Origin: Periconia sp. R9002
Lineage: Eukaryota; Ascomycota; Dothideomycetes; Pleosporales; Periconiaceae
DNA length: 64,000 bases
Direction: 5' to 3'
NCBI GenBank assembly: GCA_023627715.1
Contig: JAMAHW010000082.1
Location: forward strand, 124,001 to 188,000
The notes under the pieces: generated by a model
What the model was told of the DNA's origin: nothing
Database searches by the model: none
The model's input: the letters and a program-made list of their open reading frames with translations, nothing else
Position numbers and translations under genes: made by a program
Shown: one piece after another, positions 22,037-33,740 of the stretch
Numbering within the stretch: position 1 is the first letter of the stretch
Layout: each line of letters starts with the position of its first letter

Positions 22037-23944
22037 AACGGAATGAGGTGAGAGCAGGGAAGTTGCGGGTTGACAGGTTACGAGTCTAGCGGGTTGATGG
22101 CATATGGAAACAATGGCCGAGTGTTGGGAGGATTGGCTGCATGGAACCAGTGAGTACTAACTAGCAGTAATCTGATAGAGCACGGCGGCGGCGGTGGGGG
22201 GGAGATTCGGGGGCTGAAATGTGAATGGCTTGGCCTGGGCCGTGTGCCTGGGCCTGTGCGCCGTCGTGTACAGTGATTGTACAGCTTGTCACGAGTACAT
22301 GTAAGTTGATAATAATAGGTGATGCGGTGAACAAAGTTGATTCGTCCATGTTGGTGCGCGGAGACGCCGGTCAGGAGGATGGATGTGGGTTGGCAGTGGG
22401 CAGAGAGTCCGAGAGGTAGTGTTTGGGATAGATGGATTGAGTGGTAAGTTACGGTATTGATCCGACCAAGTATCTGGATGTAGACTAGAGGGGCACCGAG
22501 AGCACGGCATGGTAGGCGAGGGCTACACAAAAATACTTGAATTTGCATTACATGGATTCCTAGTGTACCTACTAGCCAGTAGCCACAGTAGTCCAGCATA
22601 TCCATTTGTGCAGATTGCAGAAGTGCAAATGGTTTTGAGCCAATGTAGGCCATCGTGGACGGTTCCGCAGCGTCTTTGGTGTCTGTACATGGGCAGTAGT
22701 TGTCCTACAGTAATCATTGATTCAATGTGTGCTAATGTTGGGTAACTCGACTACTACGGCTTGCCTTGCAAGGTACATGGTAGACAGTTGGAGTCGAGTC
22801 TTTGCTCTGGCTGCCTGAAACGAAACCAGCAGTGATGGCTGATGTACAACCACGAAGCAGTTGGCCATTGGTCGTGTGCAGGTGTTCCTTCGGACGTGCC
22901 TGGAGGCCCCCGCGAGCGAATGGCCTTGTTACTGACCGCTCTGCTGCTGTTGGCGTCGGGGCCTAGGGGGCTACCCGGCTAGCATCGCGCGACCTGGAGC
23001 CCCATGAGTGGCCGTGGTCGCTGAGGTACGCCGTTGACGCGCTCAAGTGCAGGCCCATTCCCCCCTCTCACTGGCCGCGACTCCTAGGCCTTTTCATCAC
23101 CTGTAACTACCTGTCCCGAGCGAGTACGTAGCTACAGGCGCCGTGTTGCCTCACTGAACATTGTCAATAACCGCCTGTCATGTCAGAATAGGTACTTGAT
23201 CGTATACAGCTGTTAGCAGCTGTACATACATACATAGACTGGCTCACAGCCTGCCCTGCCCCGCCTGTTGCGAGCACCTACTTTCTTTTCCTTCTCGTCG
23301 TCCTGTGTGTGTGTTGTTGCTGTTTGCTGTCCACGGTCCCTTCCTCTCTTGAACTTGAGCCCTTCTATTCGCTGTCTCAAGTGTCTATACGTATCCACCC
23401 ACCTACTTACTTATATTGCTTTTATTACCGTTACTATACTATACGGTACTATACCCGCCTGCACCGCATATACATACATACAAACTCTGTCTGTATCATA
23501 CATATCATCCGCTCTATCACGACACGACACGACACGACACGACACCCTCAACCACTACCACCACCCCCAAACAAACAAACAAGCGGCACGCCGTGGGCAT
23601 TTGTTTAGCTGTTTACGTACCCACTGCTCGCAGACTGCTTGGTGAACAGCAATTGGCGTAGTCTGGAGAGCTCGTCTCGCCTGTGGGCTCGGGCGCACTG
23701 CAACAGACAGACGGTGGTGACGCTCGTTGATCCCAAAGGAAGGAATATCTGACTCTGCTGGTCTTTGACCCTGCACAACTGTCTGACGCACGCACGCACG
23801 CGCTCGCTGCAAAGCAGCAACGAAAAAAAATATTGTACAGTAGCTACATGTACTGTGCCCACGCCCTCACCCTCGCCTACGTCTCATCTCGCCGTCCCGC
23901 CAACGTCGTCGACAGCATCCAGCAGCTCCCCCCAGCTGTCCGTC
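22037..23944. other. Long intergenic / leader region
   Basis: About 1.9 kb before the next gene. The distal part (about 23270-23600) is strongly CT-rich and includes a (GACAC)5 microsatellite and several short ATG frames, as expected for a long leader with upstream ORFs. No protein-coding gene could be supported on either strand. Confidence 0.5.
23521..23545. repeat. (GACAC)5 microsatellite
   Basis: Five perfect tandem copies of GACAC, preceded by a partial unit. It lies about 400 bases upstream of the start codon at 23945, in the presumed leader. Confidence 0.95.
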
Positions 23945-25582
23945 ATGGCAAAAGCCAAATTCACAACGCCATGCTCGCATGCCGAGTATGAATCTTTGCC
24001 AGAACCGCTCAAGTATGTTTGAATTATGCGCCCCTATCACAATCACACCCCCCGGCAAATCATGGGTGCAGCCACTGCTGCAAATGATTGCCCACCCCAC
24101 CACCCCCCATTGCCGTTACACGCTTCTCCAACAAAGCGGCCGTTGCTGTTGCTGCATGTACAGGTGCTATCCTGTACCTGACAGACCACCCTGGCAATGC
24201 AATCAGAATGCTGACCCATGTGCCCCAGGCGGAAATACTTCTCATCCGTGGAGCGTCTAAGAATGGAGCGCCAGCACCAGGATGGTCCTCATTCGCGTCA
24301 ATCCTCCCGCGCCAACTCCACAGCTCTGCACCGCTCCCTGACTCTGCGAGCACGTCGCCGACTAGGAAAGGCCGCCAGCCCTGCCCAAAACCACCACGCT
24401 GCCCAGGCTGATGCTCAATTCTTTCTCTCCCTCCCCGAAAAAGTTCAACGCTGTGCTTTCTCAAGAGAAGAACAGATCCTCCTTGCCGGCAACTACACCT
24501 CAACCTCGCCGCCAAGCCGTCACGACCCAGAGCCCTCTCCCTTCTCCGACTTCCAATTCGACTTTACCCCCGTTCGTGGTCGTTCTCTCAGACGCCCCTC
24601 ATCGGCTGCTGTTTCTTCCGCTTCGTCTCCCGTGTCTCCCACCCGCACTCCCACCTACCACCCGTCTCCACGATTCCACGATACCCAGAGCAGTCTCCTG
24701 TACCTGGACACGATGAGCTCCGCGTCCTACGTCCCACCCCCATCGAACAGCAGTAGAAGGGCCAGGTCGCTCACTCACGTTCCACCGCCCGTCCGCAGCT
24801 CCATTTCCGAGAGCCCTATACCTCCACGCTCTAATTCTTCCACTCGTGCAAACCTGTCCTGGCACCAGCGCTCCCATTCGCACACCATATCCATATCAGG
24901 ACGGCGCTCTTCGCATCAGGCCGTAGCCCCCGTTTTCGATTCAGAAGCCGCCCATTACCGGGATCCCGAGGCAAGAAAAAAGCTTCGCACTTACTTTACC
25001 TCACCACAAAAGTTTGACGAAGCTGTGGAATTTGGATTCGCCCCCACCCACGACAAGGATAGCAAGACAATCCATTATCAACTCCCTCCGATCGCAACCG
25101 ATGCTCGCAACTTCAGCCGTGATCTGCACACCTTCCTGAAGGATGATACGGCCTCGTTCTTGGAAGATATGGACGACGAGGACGACAAGGGTATGAGCTC
25201 CGATCACGATTCTATGGCAGACATTGAGTCTCCCATCACCCCATCCAGTGGACTATCCTTCCGTTGTCATACCCGCCAACAGTCGTCCAATTTCTCTTCC
25301 ATCGACTCCAACGGTCTGCCTCCTCACCATCCATTGTCTAGCCGCTTCAATCGCGAGATGACTCTGCGCATGACGCTCACCCGTCCGGATTTGCGAGCCG
25401 ATGAGGAGCAACTGTATGGCTGGCAAGGCAACAAGAGCATCAAAGATGACCCATTTGCCTTGGAGGAGCTACAGTTAACGGACGATATGAACGGAACCAA
25501 AGGTCCTTTCTACGTCAAGCCCAAGCCCCACGGCAACCTTGTCTCGCGGTTGTTCAAGCGTGCGAGTCGAAAAGGCCGCTAG
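23945..25582 (+). CDS. Conserved Ser/Pro-rich protein of unknown function
   Basis: Exons 23945-24012 and 24229-25582; the 216-nt intron splits a Lys codon and joins EPLK to RKYFSSVERLRMERQ; 473 residues. Intracellular-looking: no signal peptide or membrane segment. The segment ADAQFFLSLPEKVQRCAFSR...EEQILLAG looks like a conserved motif. A long Ser/Pro/Arg-rich region follows (many SPVSPTRTP- and SHSHT-type sites suitable for phosphorylation). A second conserved-looking block is DPEARKKLRTYFTSPQKFDEA, followed by VEFGFAP. Then come an acidic patch (EDMDDEDDKG), the block MTLTRPDLRADEEQLYGWQ and a basic C-terminus (LVSRLFKRASRKGR). Similar ascomycete proteins have, to my memory, sometimes been labelled mucin because of the Ser/Thr content, but the sequence does not look secreted. 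The intron is longer than its neighbours here, and the exon 1 model is less certain than exon 2. Confidence 0.75.
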
Positions 25583-28500
25583 GCCTTCTCACACCTGGTT
25601 CCACATTGTGCCCCAAAACTTTTCATGGGCCATTTCTACTAAATTGACTCCTCAGTCACCACTTTCATAACACGATTTCAACGATGCCATGTGCAGCAAC
25701 TTTAGCGGGCGTTATTGTTTTAATTATTTGAACGACAAAAAAGTCGTCTGTTTCTTTTGTTTTTGATCTGTACGATATGATACCACTCAGCATAGGCGCG
25801 CATGGATGGGGTCGCTTCTCAATGCTATCAGGTGATGGCCCCTTTATCAGGGGTGAATTTACTATTACCTACCACCTGTCATGGTGGAATATAGCACCGG
25901 GGTTTAACGAACATGATTATGGTTCGATTTCGCTTTACTCTTTCGTGACGAGGGATGTATTTTCCCCGACTCATCATTGAGCTCGCGGGCTTAACGGCCA
26001 ACGGTTAGAAGGGCGAGCAGCGAAGGAAGGTTTGCATGGTAGATACCCCCTCGCATGATCACTCATGTGTGTTTCCAGAAGGAAGAAGCAAAAATGAATG
26101 CCAATGAAATTGTCCCAATTGTATTTCGGAGCCAACACGAGCAGAGTAATCTCCCAGTTTGGCTGTGTTGTTCATGCAATAGACATTTAAATATGGCTTT
26201 CTGAATACTAAAGTGCGAATAGGGCCGAGCCACGTAGTAGGCCAGCCAGCACACGAGTAATCGGAACATCCCGACACTGGTTTGGTACAGGTTCTCTTTT
26301 ACTTTTCTATAGTGTTACTGAAAGGGAACCTCTGGGGCTGTTTCTGATGAGGGCGGGACATATCAACACTCGCGTGGCCAGCCAACACTTGCATAATGTT
26401 AGAACGAGGAGGCTGGGATGGGATGGGAACTACATCCATGCGCAGCGTGGGTAGGTACCTAGCGAATTGTTTTTTTGGTTCTGACAGAAGTGGGATCAGC
26501 CTTTGTAGGACAGCACACGTCCATTCTCAAGTAGTAACACTGTAGAACCTACTTCCTTCCAACAGGAACGTTTCCTTCAAGGAAAAGAAAAGATCCCCAA
26601 AGCGTTGTATGCAACTGAATTGGTAAAGTTGTGGTGAGTACGGGCTATTTCGACACATGGATGGGTGGGGCCGGACCGTAACTTACTCAATATCATGGCT
26701 CCGAGTCATGGATTTAAATTTCCGTTCACTTTGGGAGTCTGAGGGGGCGGTTTGGCGCGCTTTTTCTCTCGTCTTTCTTTCCTTTCGTCACTTGTCATGG
26801 CCCAATTGGGGATTTATCTAGTAGGTAGTTAGGCTGGCTTGATGTGCGCATTGCATCGCGTGGATCGAGAAGGACTAGATGAAATTATTTGTCTTGCTTC
26901 CCTCTTCCAGCCAACTTCGGCGACTTGGTTTTGTCGATGATCAGCTCAATCGCCTGCTTTTGCCTTCCCTCTCCCTAAAAGCCAGACCACGATGGTCTTT
27001 GGTTAGCTCCATGTTTCTAAACTTACCCTTTCCCTTTTTCTCCTCCTCGTGGCGTTTGTGGCATGTGCCTCTCTAAGCGCCCAGCTGGCCATTCAGCCAG
27101 CCAGAGCAGCGCAGCCATACGGGGAAAACACCGTCTGCAGCGCAGCGAGCGCGTGTTCGTAATCCTGGCAAAGGGGCCGGCCTGGTGAACGGGTTTTTGG
27201 ATCTCGGCCGAACCATGCTTTTTCGTTCCTTTCCAAATGGCGTGAGTAGGGTCGAACGGCGTCCCTGAGAAGGGTCAGGAATGGATCTGAGAGCGAAACT
27301 ACGGAGAATGAATGACTCGTTGTTGTTGCGGTTTGAGACGTGGGTGAATGGAGGGATAAGAGGGGAAATATTTTGGTGGTACCTTGCATGGGTGAGCTGA
27401 CAGGCGGATGGGATTGGGATGGCAATGGCATGGGGTGGAACGTGAAGGTGCACGCAATTCATGCACAGCACGGGCACTTTCGTGACCTGGTCTTCTTACC
27501 GTTCGCATCTTCACCATCAATGTCCATTCGGCATTTGTCCATGGAATATGTCACAGTAATCTGCTATTTTGTGCTTTTTGTACACGGTACAAGCATGACG
27601 ATCAAGTTGTGTATCGACCTTCCAATGACGTTCCTCTCATATTTTCTTCTTCTTCCTCTTTCCTCTCGGGATCCCTTTTAGATCCAATCCAGACCAAACT
27701 TAATCTCATTTCCCCCTCCTTCCCGTCATGTACCGAGACTCAGGCAAACGCGTCATTTAGAGCCCAGCCATGGGGTTTATTGCTTGCTGCGACTCGTATT
27801 CCCGGGAGCTAGTTGGATTTAGTCACGTTTCTGTATCGACTTCCCGCGCAAGCGTACGATGTGTATCTTGGGTTCGGAGCTTCTTCACTATTCTAAACCA
27901 TCATACATTGTTTCAATGCATTGACGTGATAAGAATGGAAAATAGAAATGTCTTTGCGTTTGAAACTTTTTGGTACCCTGTCAAATATACCAAATCTCGT
28001 AGGGACTCTGCACCTTTGCCGTCGTCCTGAGCATGGGCGTATAACCGACTGCAATACGGGAAGAGACGAGCGGTCGAGGGACTGGCAGATGAAAACCTAA
28101 GCGACCAATGGCCCATTACATCTCCCATTACCAAACTTTGTTAATTTTGGTCCATACTTCTCCCTCGCTCCATTCTATCCATATCGCCTCTTGGCCCGAA
28201 GTATGTGAAATGCTAGCTAAAGATGGAGGCTCATCTCCAACAACTAATTTCCTACATACTCTCACACCTTCTGTTTACTTCTATCCTTAACGCATAAGAA
28301 CACGTACCTGCATGCAGCGGCTAAACTATATAATAGCAGAGATAAAACACTTCGTAGCGAGGCCCAAAAGGGGCCCGGCGGGGCAGGAGGTGATTACACC
28401 GTGTGTATCAGCTGCAGAATTCATGAAGTTGAGGTAAGGGGATTCGAATGTGGTGATCAGGACCTGGCGACAAGGATCAACGACTTGACTCGCCTATTTC

Positions 28501-29206
28501 TTGCATCCATACAGAGAGGGTGACACCCTGGGAGGTCACGCATCGGGAGGAATAAGGTGTTCTACGAATTAGAGCTTCTGCGACCTATGCCCACTATATT
28601 TGATTTGTCAAAAACGCCTGGTACACCACCCCTCTGTACAACGTACAGATACGACCTGTCATTAGTGATTCCACGTGCAGATAACGCATAGTTCCTGCAT
28701 CTAAAAGGGAAAGCTCCTTTATCGGTGTCATCACATGCATCCATCTACCCGGTCGAATAGGAATGGCTGCTTTGGGAGGCGACAAATAGCAGAGAACGCA
28801 GTTAAGGATGATTGGCGTTCGCAAGAGCAGGGCAAGAAGACCAAGTACGTAGGCGATTGTGAGTTTTTCCTCAAGTCAGGAGTCGGGGTGAAATAGATGG
28901 CAAGGGCTCGAGCTGTGAGTGGTGCTACACTGCATGCCGACGATTCAGCATCTGCAAAACATGGCACAATTGGGCGGCAAGGGACTCCTAGCTACTGAAA
29001 GGAAGGCACATGGTGGGCAGTACGGCTACGCGAGGATGTAAGAAGTACGGGACTCGGGAGATGCAATGCTAAGTTGCTTTCTGTCGTTTGACGTGCACAA
29101 GAAGGATTAATGTCGCGAGGTAATCGCTTGATATTATATTTTTATGGTCTTTTTTGAATGCGCGTGGCACTCAATTGACTGGTCCTATTCTAATTATTGC
29201 CCTGTC
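25583..29206. other. Gene-poor region
   Basis: 3.6 kb without a gene I can support. Frames are short on all six tracks, most lack ATG, and none shows a domain or a convincing spliced continuation. A CT-rich run at about 27640-27670 followed by CA-rich sequence resembles a fungal promoter or leader, so a non-coding or rapidly evolving transcript near 27.7-28.3 kb is possible. No transposase, reverse transcriptase, long terminal repeat or tRNA was recognised. Confidence 0.5.
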
Positions 29207-31092
29207 TTACCGAGATAGAGCAATATCGTCAATTCTCAGAATCATTTTGACCGTCTCAGCAGCAAGCTCAATGGCGCTTGTGCTGACTAGCAGTGGCTGT
29301 AGCACATTTTCTTCCGCGATGTCGTTCTTGACTCCGCCACTCTTGATACTGATGCCAGCATTTCGCTGATCTTTGGCATGTTGATGCCTCAACTCAGTCA
29401 CCACCTTGATGCTGTTCAAACCCGCATTTTCTGCCAAAGTAGTCGGAATAACCTCTAAAGCATCCGCAAAGGCTTTCCAACAAATAGACTCGGTACCTGT
29501 GAGCTCCCGCGCCTTGAGTGACAATCGGTGCGCAACTTCGATTTCAGGCGCACCGCCACCTGCAAGAAGAGCCTTCTTCTTCACCAGGGAGCGGATAGCA
29601 CAATGAGCATCGTGCAATGAGCGCTCCGTTTCGTCTAGAATAAGGGAGTTTGCGCCACGGCAGACGATGGAGACGGTGGAGGCAGCGCTTTTAACACCAG
29701 ATACTTTGACGTATCGAGCACCCGACGCTTGTACTTCCTCTACCAAATCGGCTGAGCCGAGTTTATCCTCCGTGAAGGAATCTACGTCGGCAATAGGTTT
29801 GCAGCCAGTGCTCTGATCCAATGCTTAGTGGGGTGCAATCAGTGACCAAAGTGGCGAATTCAAACGTACCTTGCAGATGAACTCGATTTCATCCCGTTCA
29901 ATGTCCTTGACGACCAAGATCTTCAGTTTTGACAAGAAATGAAGACTCAGGTCATTCACAGCATCGCGCAAGATCGACTTTTGGATGAAAAGGACGTTGC
30001 ACTTGGCCTTTTGAATCTTCTTCACCATGTTAAGAAGATATGTCCGCTCCTCCTTCAATATCTTGTCCATTTGCCTGTAGTCGTTGACCACAATCTGGTT
30101 CTCTAGATCCGGTTTTGGGGGGCTGAGCTGGAATTGAATCAGTCCAATCTTGGCCTTTTCCTTCAGTGTAGGTCCTCCGGCGCTTTTCACTACAGGTTGG
30201 TTCAACACCAGCCCGTCGATCATCTCACTATCTTCAATTGTTCCCCCGGCCTTCTTGATAATGCGAATGTTCTTCAAATCCACGTTATCCGCAGTTTTGG
30301 GGTCGATGACCTTGAGGACTGAGTCTACAGCCACCACTGGCAACTTGGGTTCTTGCGCCACGATTTTTGAAGACAGTGATGTAACTGCGGTTTTTAACAG
30401 AGTTGATCGGTCGGTGAGGGAGATCGGTATGGACATGTCGGTGAGGATATCAATCGCATAGGCCGCAGCCCTTTGGAAGGATTCTGAGATGACTGTTGGG
30501 TGGAGACCCTTGGCCAGCAATCGCTCCGCAGCTCCCAGTAAACTTCCTGCTATCACTACAACGGATGTGGTGCCATCTCCTGCCTCGATATCTTGGGCGT
30601 GTGCTAGGTCGACAAGCATCTTCGCGGAGGGGTGCATGACGCTCATCTGGTTCAACATGGTTGCGCCGTCGTTGGTGATTAACGTTTCGCCTTTACCAGT
30701 TTGAATCTGACTTAAGTTAGCCTAATCAATGTTGTAAGTGCTTTGAAGGAAAGATAATGGCATACCATCTTGTCCATTCCCTTCGGTCCCAACGACTACA
30801 AAGATAATTAGTATCCAACAAGACAATCAACCACCCCACTATGTCAAAACATACTGTTCGGATCGCATCGGCCACAGCTGTCCGATGAAGTTAGCTGCTA
30901 TCCTCGGTATGTAATTTGAAAGCTCCTTACCTCTTGCCGCAACAATATTGGCTATCCGCACAGCTCTGGGCTTTTCCTTGTCCTATAGCTTCCATCAGCC
31001 TATGTTTTTTCAAAGTTGCGACACGGCGTTCGTACTTTGAAAGCAGCATTTCCGCCGCCACTGGGACCACTGCTTGCAACTTGAGTTGCCAT
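29207..31092 (-). CDS. CCT4: T-complex chaperonin subunit delta
   Basis: Subunit of the cytosolic TRiC/CCT ring that folds actin, tubulin and WD40 proteins. Six exons on the minus strand: 31092-31036, 30982-30931, 30877-30855 (23 nt), 30795-30766 (30 nt), 30706-29870 and 29812-29207; all phases agree; 534 residues, normal for CCT4. Group II chaperonin motifs: [13 protein letters not shown], the nucleotide-binding [29 protein letters not shown], and near the end [12 protein letters not shown]. The C-terminus [16 protein letters not shown], then [15 protein letters not shown], is specific to the delta subunit. The last acceptor was placed at 29813, because an earlier AG would break the [14 protein letters not shown] join. 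It shares a 386-bp divergent promoter with RPT1. One CCT subunit gene of eight; the others are not in the window. Confidence 0.96.
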
Positions 31093-31478
31093 ATTGTATA
31101 CAGAAGCGTAATCGAGGGACAGGTATGGGGTATCGCCGTCAGTTTCGTGGGGTTGCTGCCTTTTCGAAAATCATGGCCCGCGATTAACAAAATCGACCAG
31201 GCGCGCGTCGGCGAATCGGCGTCTATCGTTTTCCCGAAGCTTTGCCGCAGCTTCCCTCAACTACCTACTTACGCATTACACAACATCATCCACATCGTCC
31301 GCCCACCTGCATCTATCGTCGCCTCCAACCCTTTCTAGCCTCTTACCTTTACTTGGAAGCTCATCCAGCCACGGCATACTCTCCTCAACTATCCCCAGCT
31401 CATCACACACATCCCTCAACTCCCTGATACAGTGCGACCTTCTCACGCAGCGCGCCACGCCGCCGCCCATCAGTAAAC
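31093..31478. promoter_or_regulatory. Divergent promoter, CCT4 / RPT1
   Basis: 386 bases between two divergent start codons of proteostasis genes. Contains a heat-shock-element-like site at 31231-31243 and, overlapping it, a degenerate proteasome-type element. The RPT1-proximal half is CT/CA-rich leader sequence. Confidence 0.6.
31231..31243. promoter_or_regulatory. Heat-shock-element-like site
   Basis: The bases TTCCCGAAGCTTT match the three-unit element TTCnnGAAnnTTC except for the last base. The element reads on both strands. It is 139 bases upstream of CCT4 and 236 upstream of RPT1. Binding by Hsf1 is inferred. Confidence 0.4.
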
Positions 31479-32961
31479 ATGCCTAGCGCTACCGGCTCAA
31501 GCTGGGAGAAATACCAGAAGAACTTCGCAGACGATGAAGTAGAGGAGAAGAAAATCACACCGTTGACCGATGAAGACATCCAAGTGCTGAAGACATATGG
31601 AGCAGCACCATATGCTGCGGAGCTCCGCAAGCTTGAGAAGGAGATCAAGGACAAACAGTCGACGATAAACGAGAAAATAGGTAATATGTCCTTTCATCTT
31701 CCAATAAACCTTCTTTCTGACTTCGTATAGGTGTCAAGGTAGCTTTCCCGAATTCGTGACCCCAACCAAAACTTTGATCTAACTATCGCATAGGAATCAG
31801 ATACTGGTTTAGCACCTCCACATCTATGGGATATCGCCGCCGACCGACAGCGTATGCAAGAAGAACAGCCTCTCCAAGTGGCCCGCTGCACCAAGATAAT
31901 ACAGGATGAGAAGGATTCAGACAAGAGCAAATATGTCATCAACGTCAAGCAGATTGCCAAATTCGTTGTCAATCTCGGCGAGCGCGTATCACCCACGGAT
32001 ATCGAGGAAGGCATGCGAGTGGGTGTTGATAGAAACAAGTACCAGATTCTCCTACCATTACCACCAAAGATCGACCCTTCCGTTACCATGATGACCGTGG
32101 AAGATAAGCCCGATGTGACCTACGGCGATGTGGGAGGCTGCAAAGAACAGATCGAGAAACTTCGAGAAGTGGTTGAGATGCCCTTGCTTTCTCCAGAACG
32201 CTTTGTAAATCTGGGTATCGATCCTCCGAAGGGCGCTCTTCTTTACGGCCCGCCCGGTACCGGAAAGACTCTCTGCGCTCGAGCAGTTGCCAACAGAACG
32301 GATGCCACCTTCATCCGAGTGATTGGTTCCGAGCTGGTCCAGAAATATGTGGGTGAAGGTGCACGAATGGTCCGTGAGCTCTTTGAAATGGCACGGACGA
32401 AGAAGGCATGCATTATCTTTTTCGACGAAGTGGATGCTATTGGAGGAGCTCGATTCGACGACGGTGCAGGAGGAGATAATGAGGTGCAGCGAACTATGTT
32501 GGAGCTTATCACGCAACTAGACGGTTTTGACTCTCGTGGTAACATCAAAGTCATGTTCGCCACTAACAGGCCGTCGACCCTCGATCCTGCCCTGATGCGT
32601 CCGGGCCGTATTGATCGAAAGATCGAGTTCAGCTTACCAGATATGGAGGGTCGTGCCAATATCTTGCGTATCCATGCAAAGAGCATGAGTGTGGAGCGCG
32701 ATATTCGCTGGGAACTCATCTCCCGTCTGTGTCCAAATAGCACCGGTGCTGAGTTGCGCTCAGTCGCCACAGAAGCAGGAATGTTTTCGATCAGAGGTAT
32801 TGTATAAGCTGTCCCCATGTGAGCTAAATGGTTATACTGACTCTGCACGTCTAGCAAGAAGAAAGGTCGCAACCGAGAAGGACTTTTTGGCTGCTGTGGA
32901 CAAGGTCATCAAGGGTAACCTCAAGTTCAACAGCACTGCAGTGTACGCTCAGTACAACTAA
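31479..32961 (+). CDS. RPT1: 26S proteasome ATPase subunit Rpt1
   Basis: One of six AAA-ATPases of the proteasome base, unfolding substrates. Exons 31479-31680, 31731-31738 (8 nt), 31794-32796 and 32855-32961; 439 residues. The 8-nt exon supplies GT-GTC-AAG and is needed to give [17 protein letters not shown], a segment conserved in Rpt1. AAA motifs: Walker A GPPGTGKT, Walker [13 protein letters not shown], the second region of homology with [19 protein letters not shown], and the pore-loop YVGEGA. The N-terminal coiled coil ([14 protein letters not shown]) and OB fold come before. The C-terminus ends VYAQYN, without the HbYX motif, as is usual for Rpt1. It is divergent from CCT4 and convergent with the SUR7-like gene. 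Confidence 0.97.
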
Positions 32962-33740
32962 GCTGTAGATGGGATGAGGAGGAGGACAAGCAGGTGACAG
33001 CATTTCTGGTGTTCAAGGAAAATGGCCATTTTCCCTCCTCTGGATGGTTTTGTACGAGTAGTCTGAAGACCATATAGACGTGGTATTCCCCTGCACGTAA
33101 TACGATGTACTTGCTCTGGTCAAATCAACTGCTGATATGGCCCAATGTTTATCACCGTGTCATGTATAAATTGTTGAAGTTGCTGAAGTACTTCGTCTTT
33201 ACAATCGAAGTGGAAGGCTTCGAGATATTTGGACCAGGTAAAGTGAATAAATGCGTCTGGTTTAATAGGCTATTATTACTATGAAGGGCTTCTGGGACAC
33301 ATTATACCACTGCATACATGCTACTGTTGATGAGCTACAAGACACCAGGATATAGCTAACACATAATAAAATTAGAACAAAAAAAAACGAAATATCGCTA
33401 AACGCTACATACACAAACGCAGATGTCAAAAGACAACCAAGCTGCGCGGTCTGACTGGCTACTAGGAAATTAGACCAGTCCCTGGGGGTATAAAGCTCTT
33501 TGAAAACGGGGCGTAGAGCCAAAGGAGAGACGTGAAATGTTCGTCAAGGGGTAGCACTCGATCTGAATCGTCTACCAGAATCCTCCTCTTTCTACCAATT
33601 TCATTTCTCGGTATATTCTTCGCGTTGCCAGCGGTCTGGCTCATTACATCTTGGTGAATCTCACTCGGGTCATGGGCTCATAAACCACCTTCGCCATCGT
33701 TTCGTGATCCGCATCCTGTTCGCGAAAGACAAAAAACTCT
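32962..33740. other. Intergenic, convergent 3' ends
   Basis: Between the stops of RPT1 and the SUR7-like gene. AT-rich with poly-A runs near 33380; nothing coding supported. Confidence 0.5.

Noticed and set aside
22078..22653. 191-codon minus-strand frame
   Set aside because: Starts with ATG but is low complexity (Pro-rich runs), has no domain, and lies in the ELMO 3' region; composition explains the open frame.
25777..25980. ATG frame after the Ser/Pro-rich gene
   Set aside because: Only 67 codons, no domain and within a likely 3' UTR.
28327..28337. CTATATAATAG resembling an Rlm1 box
   Set aside because: Has five A/T bases between CTA and TAG rather than four, so it does not fit the consensus.
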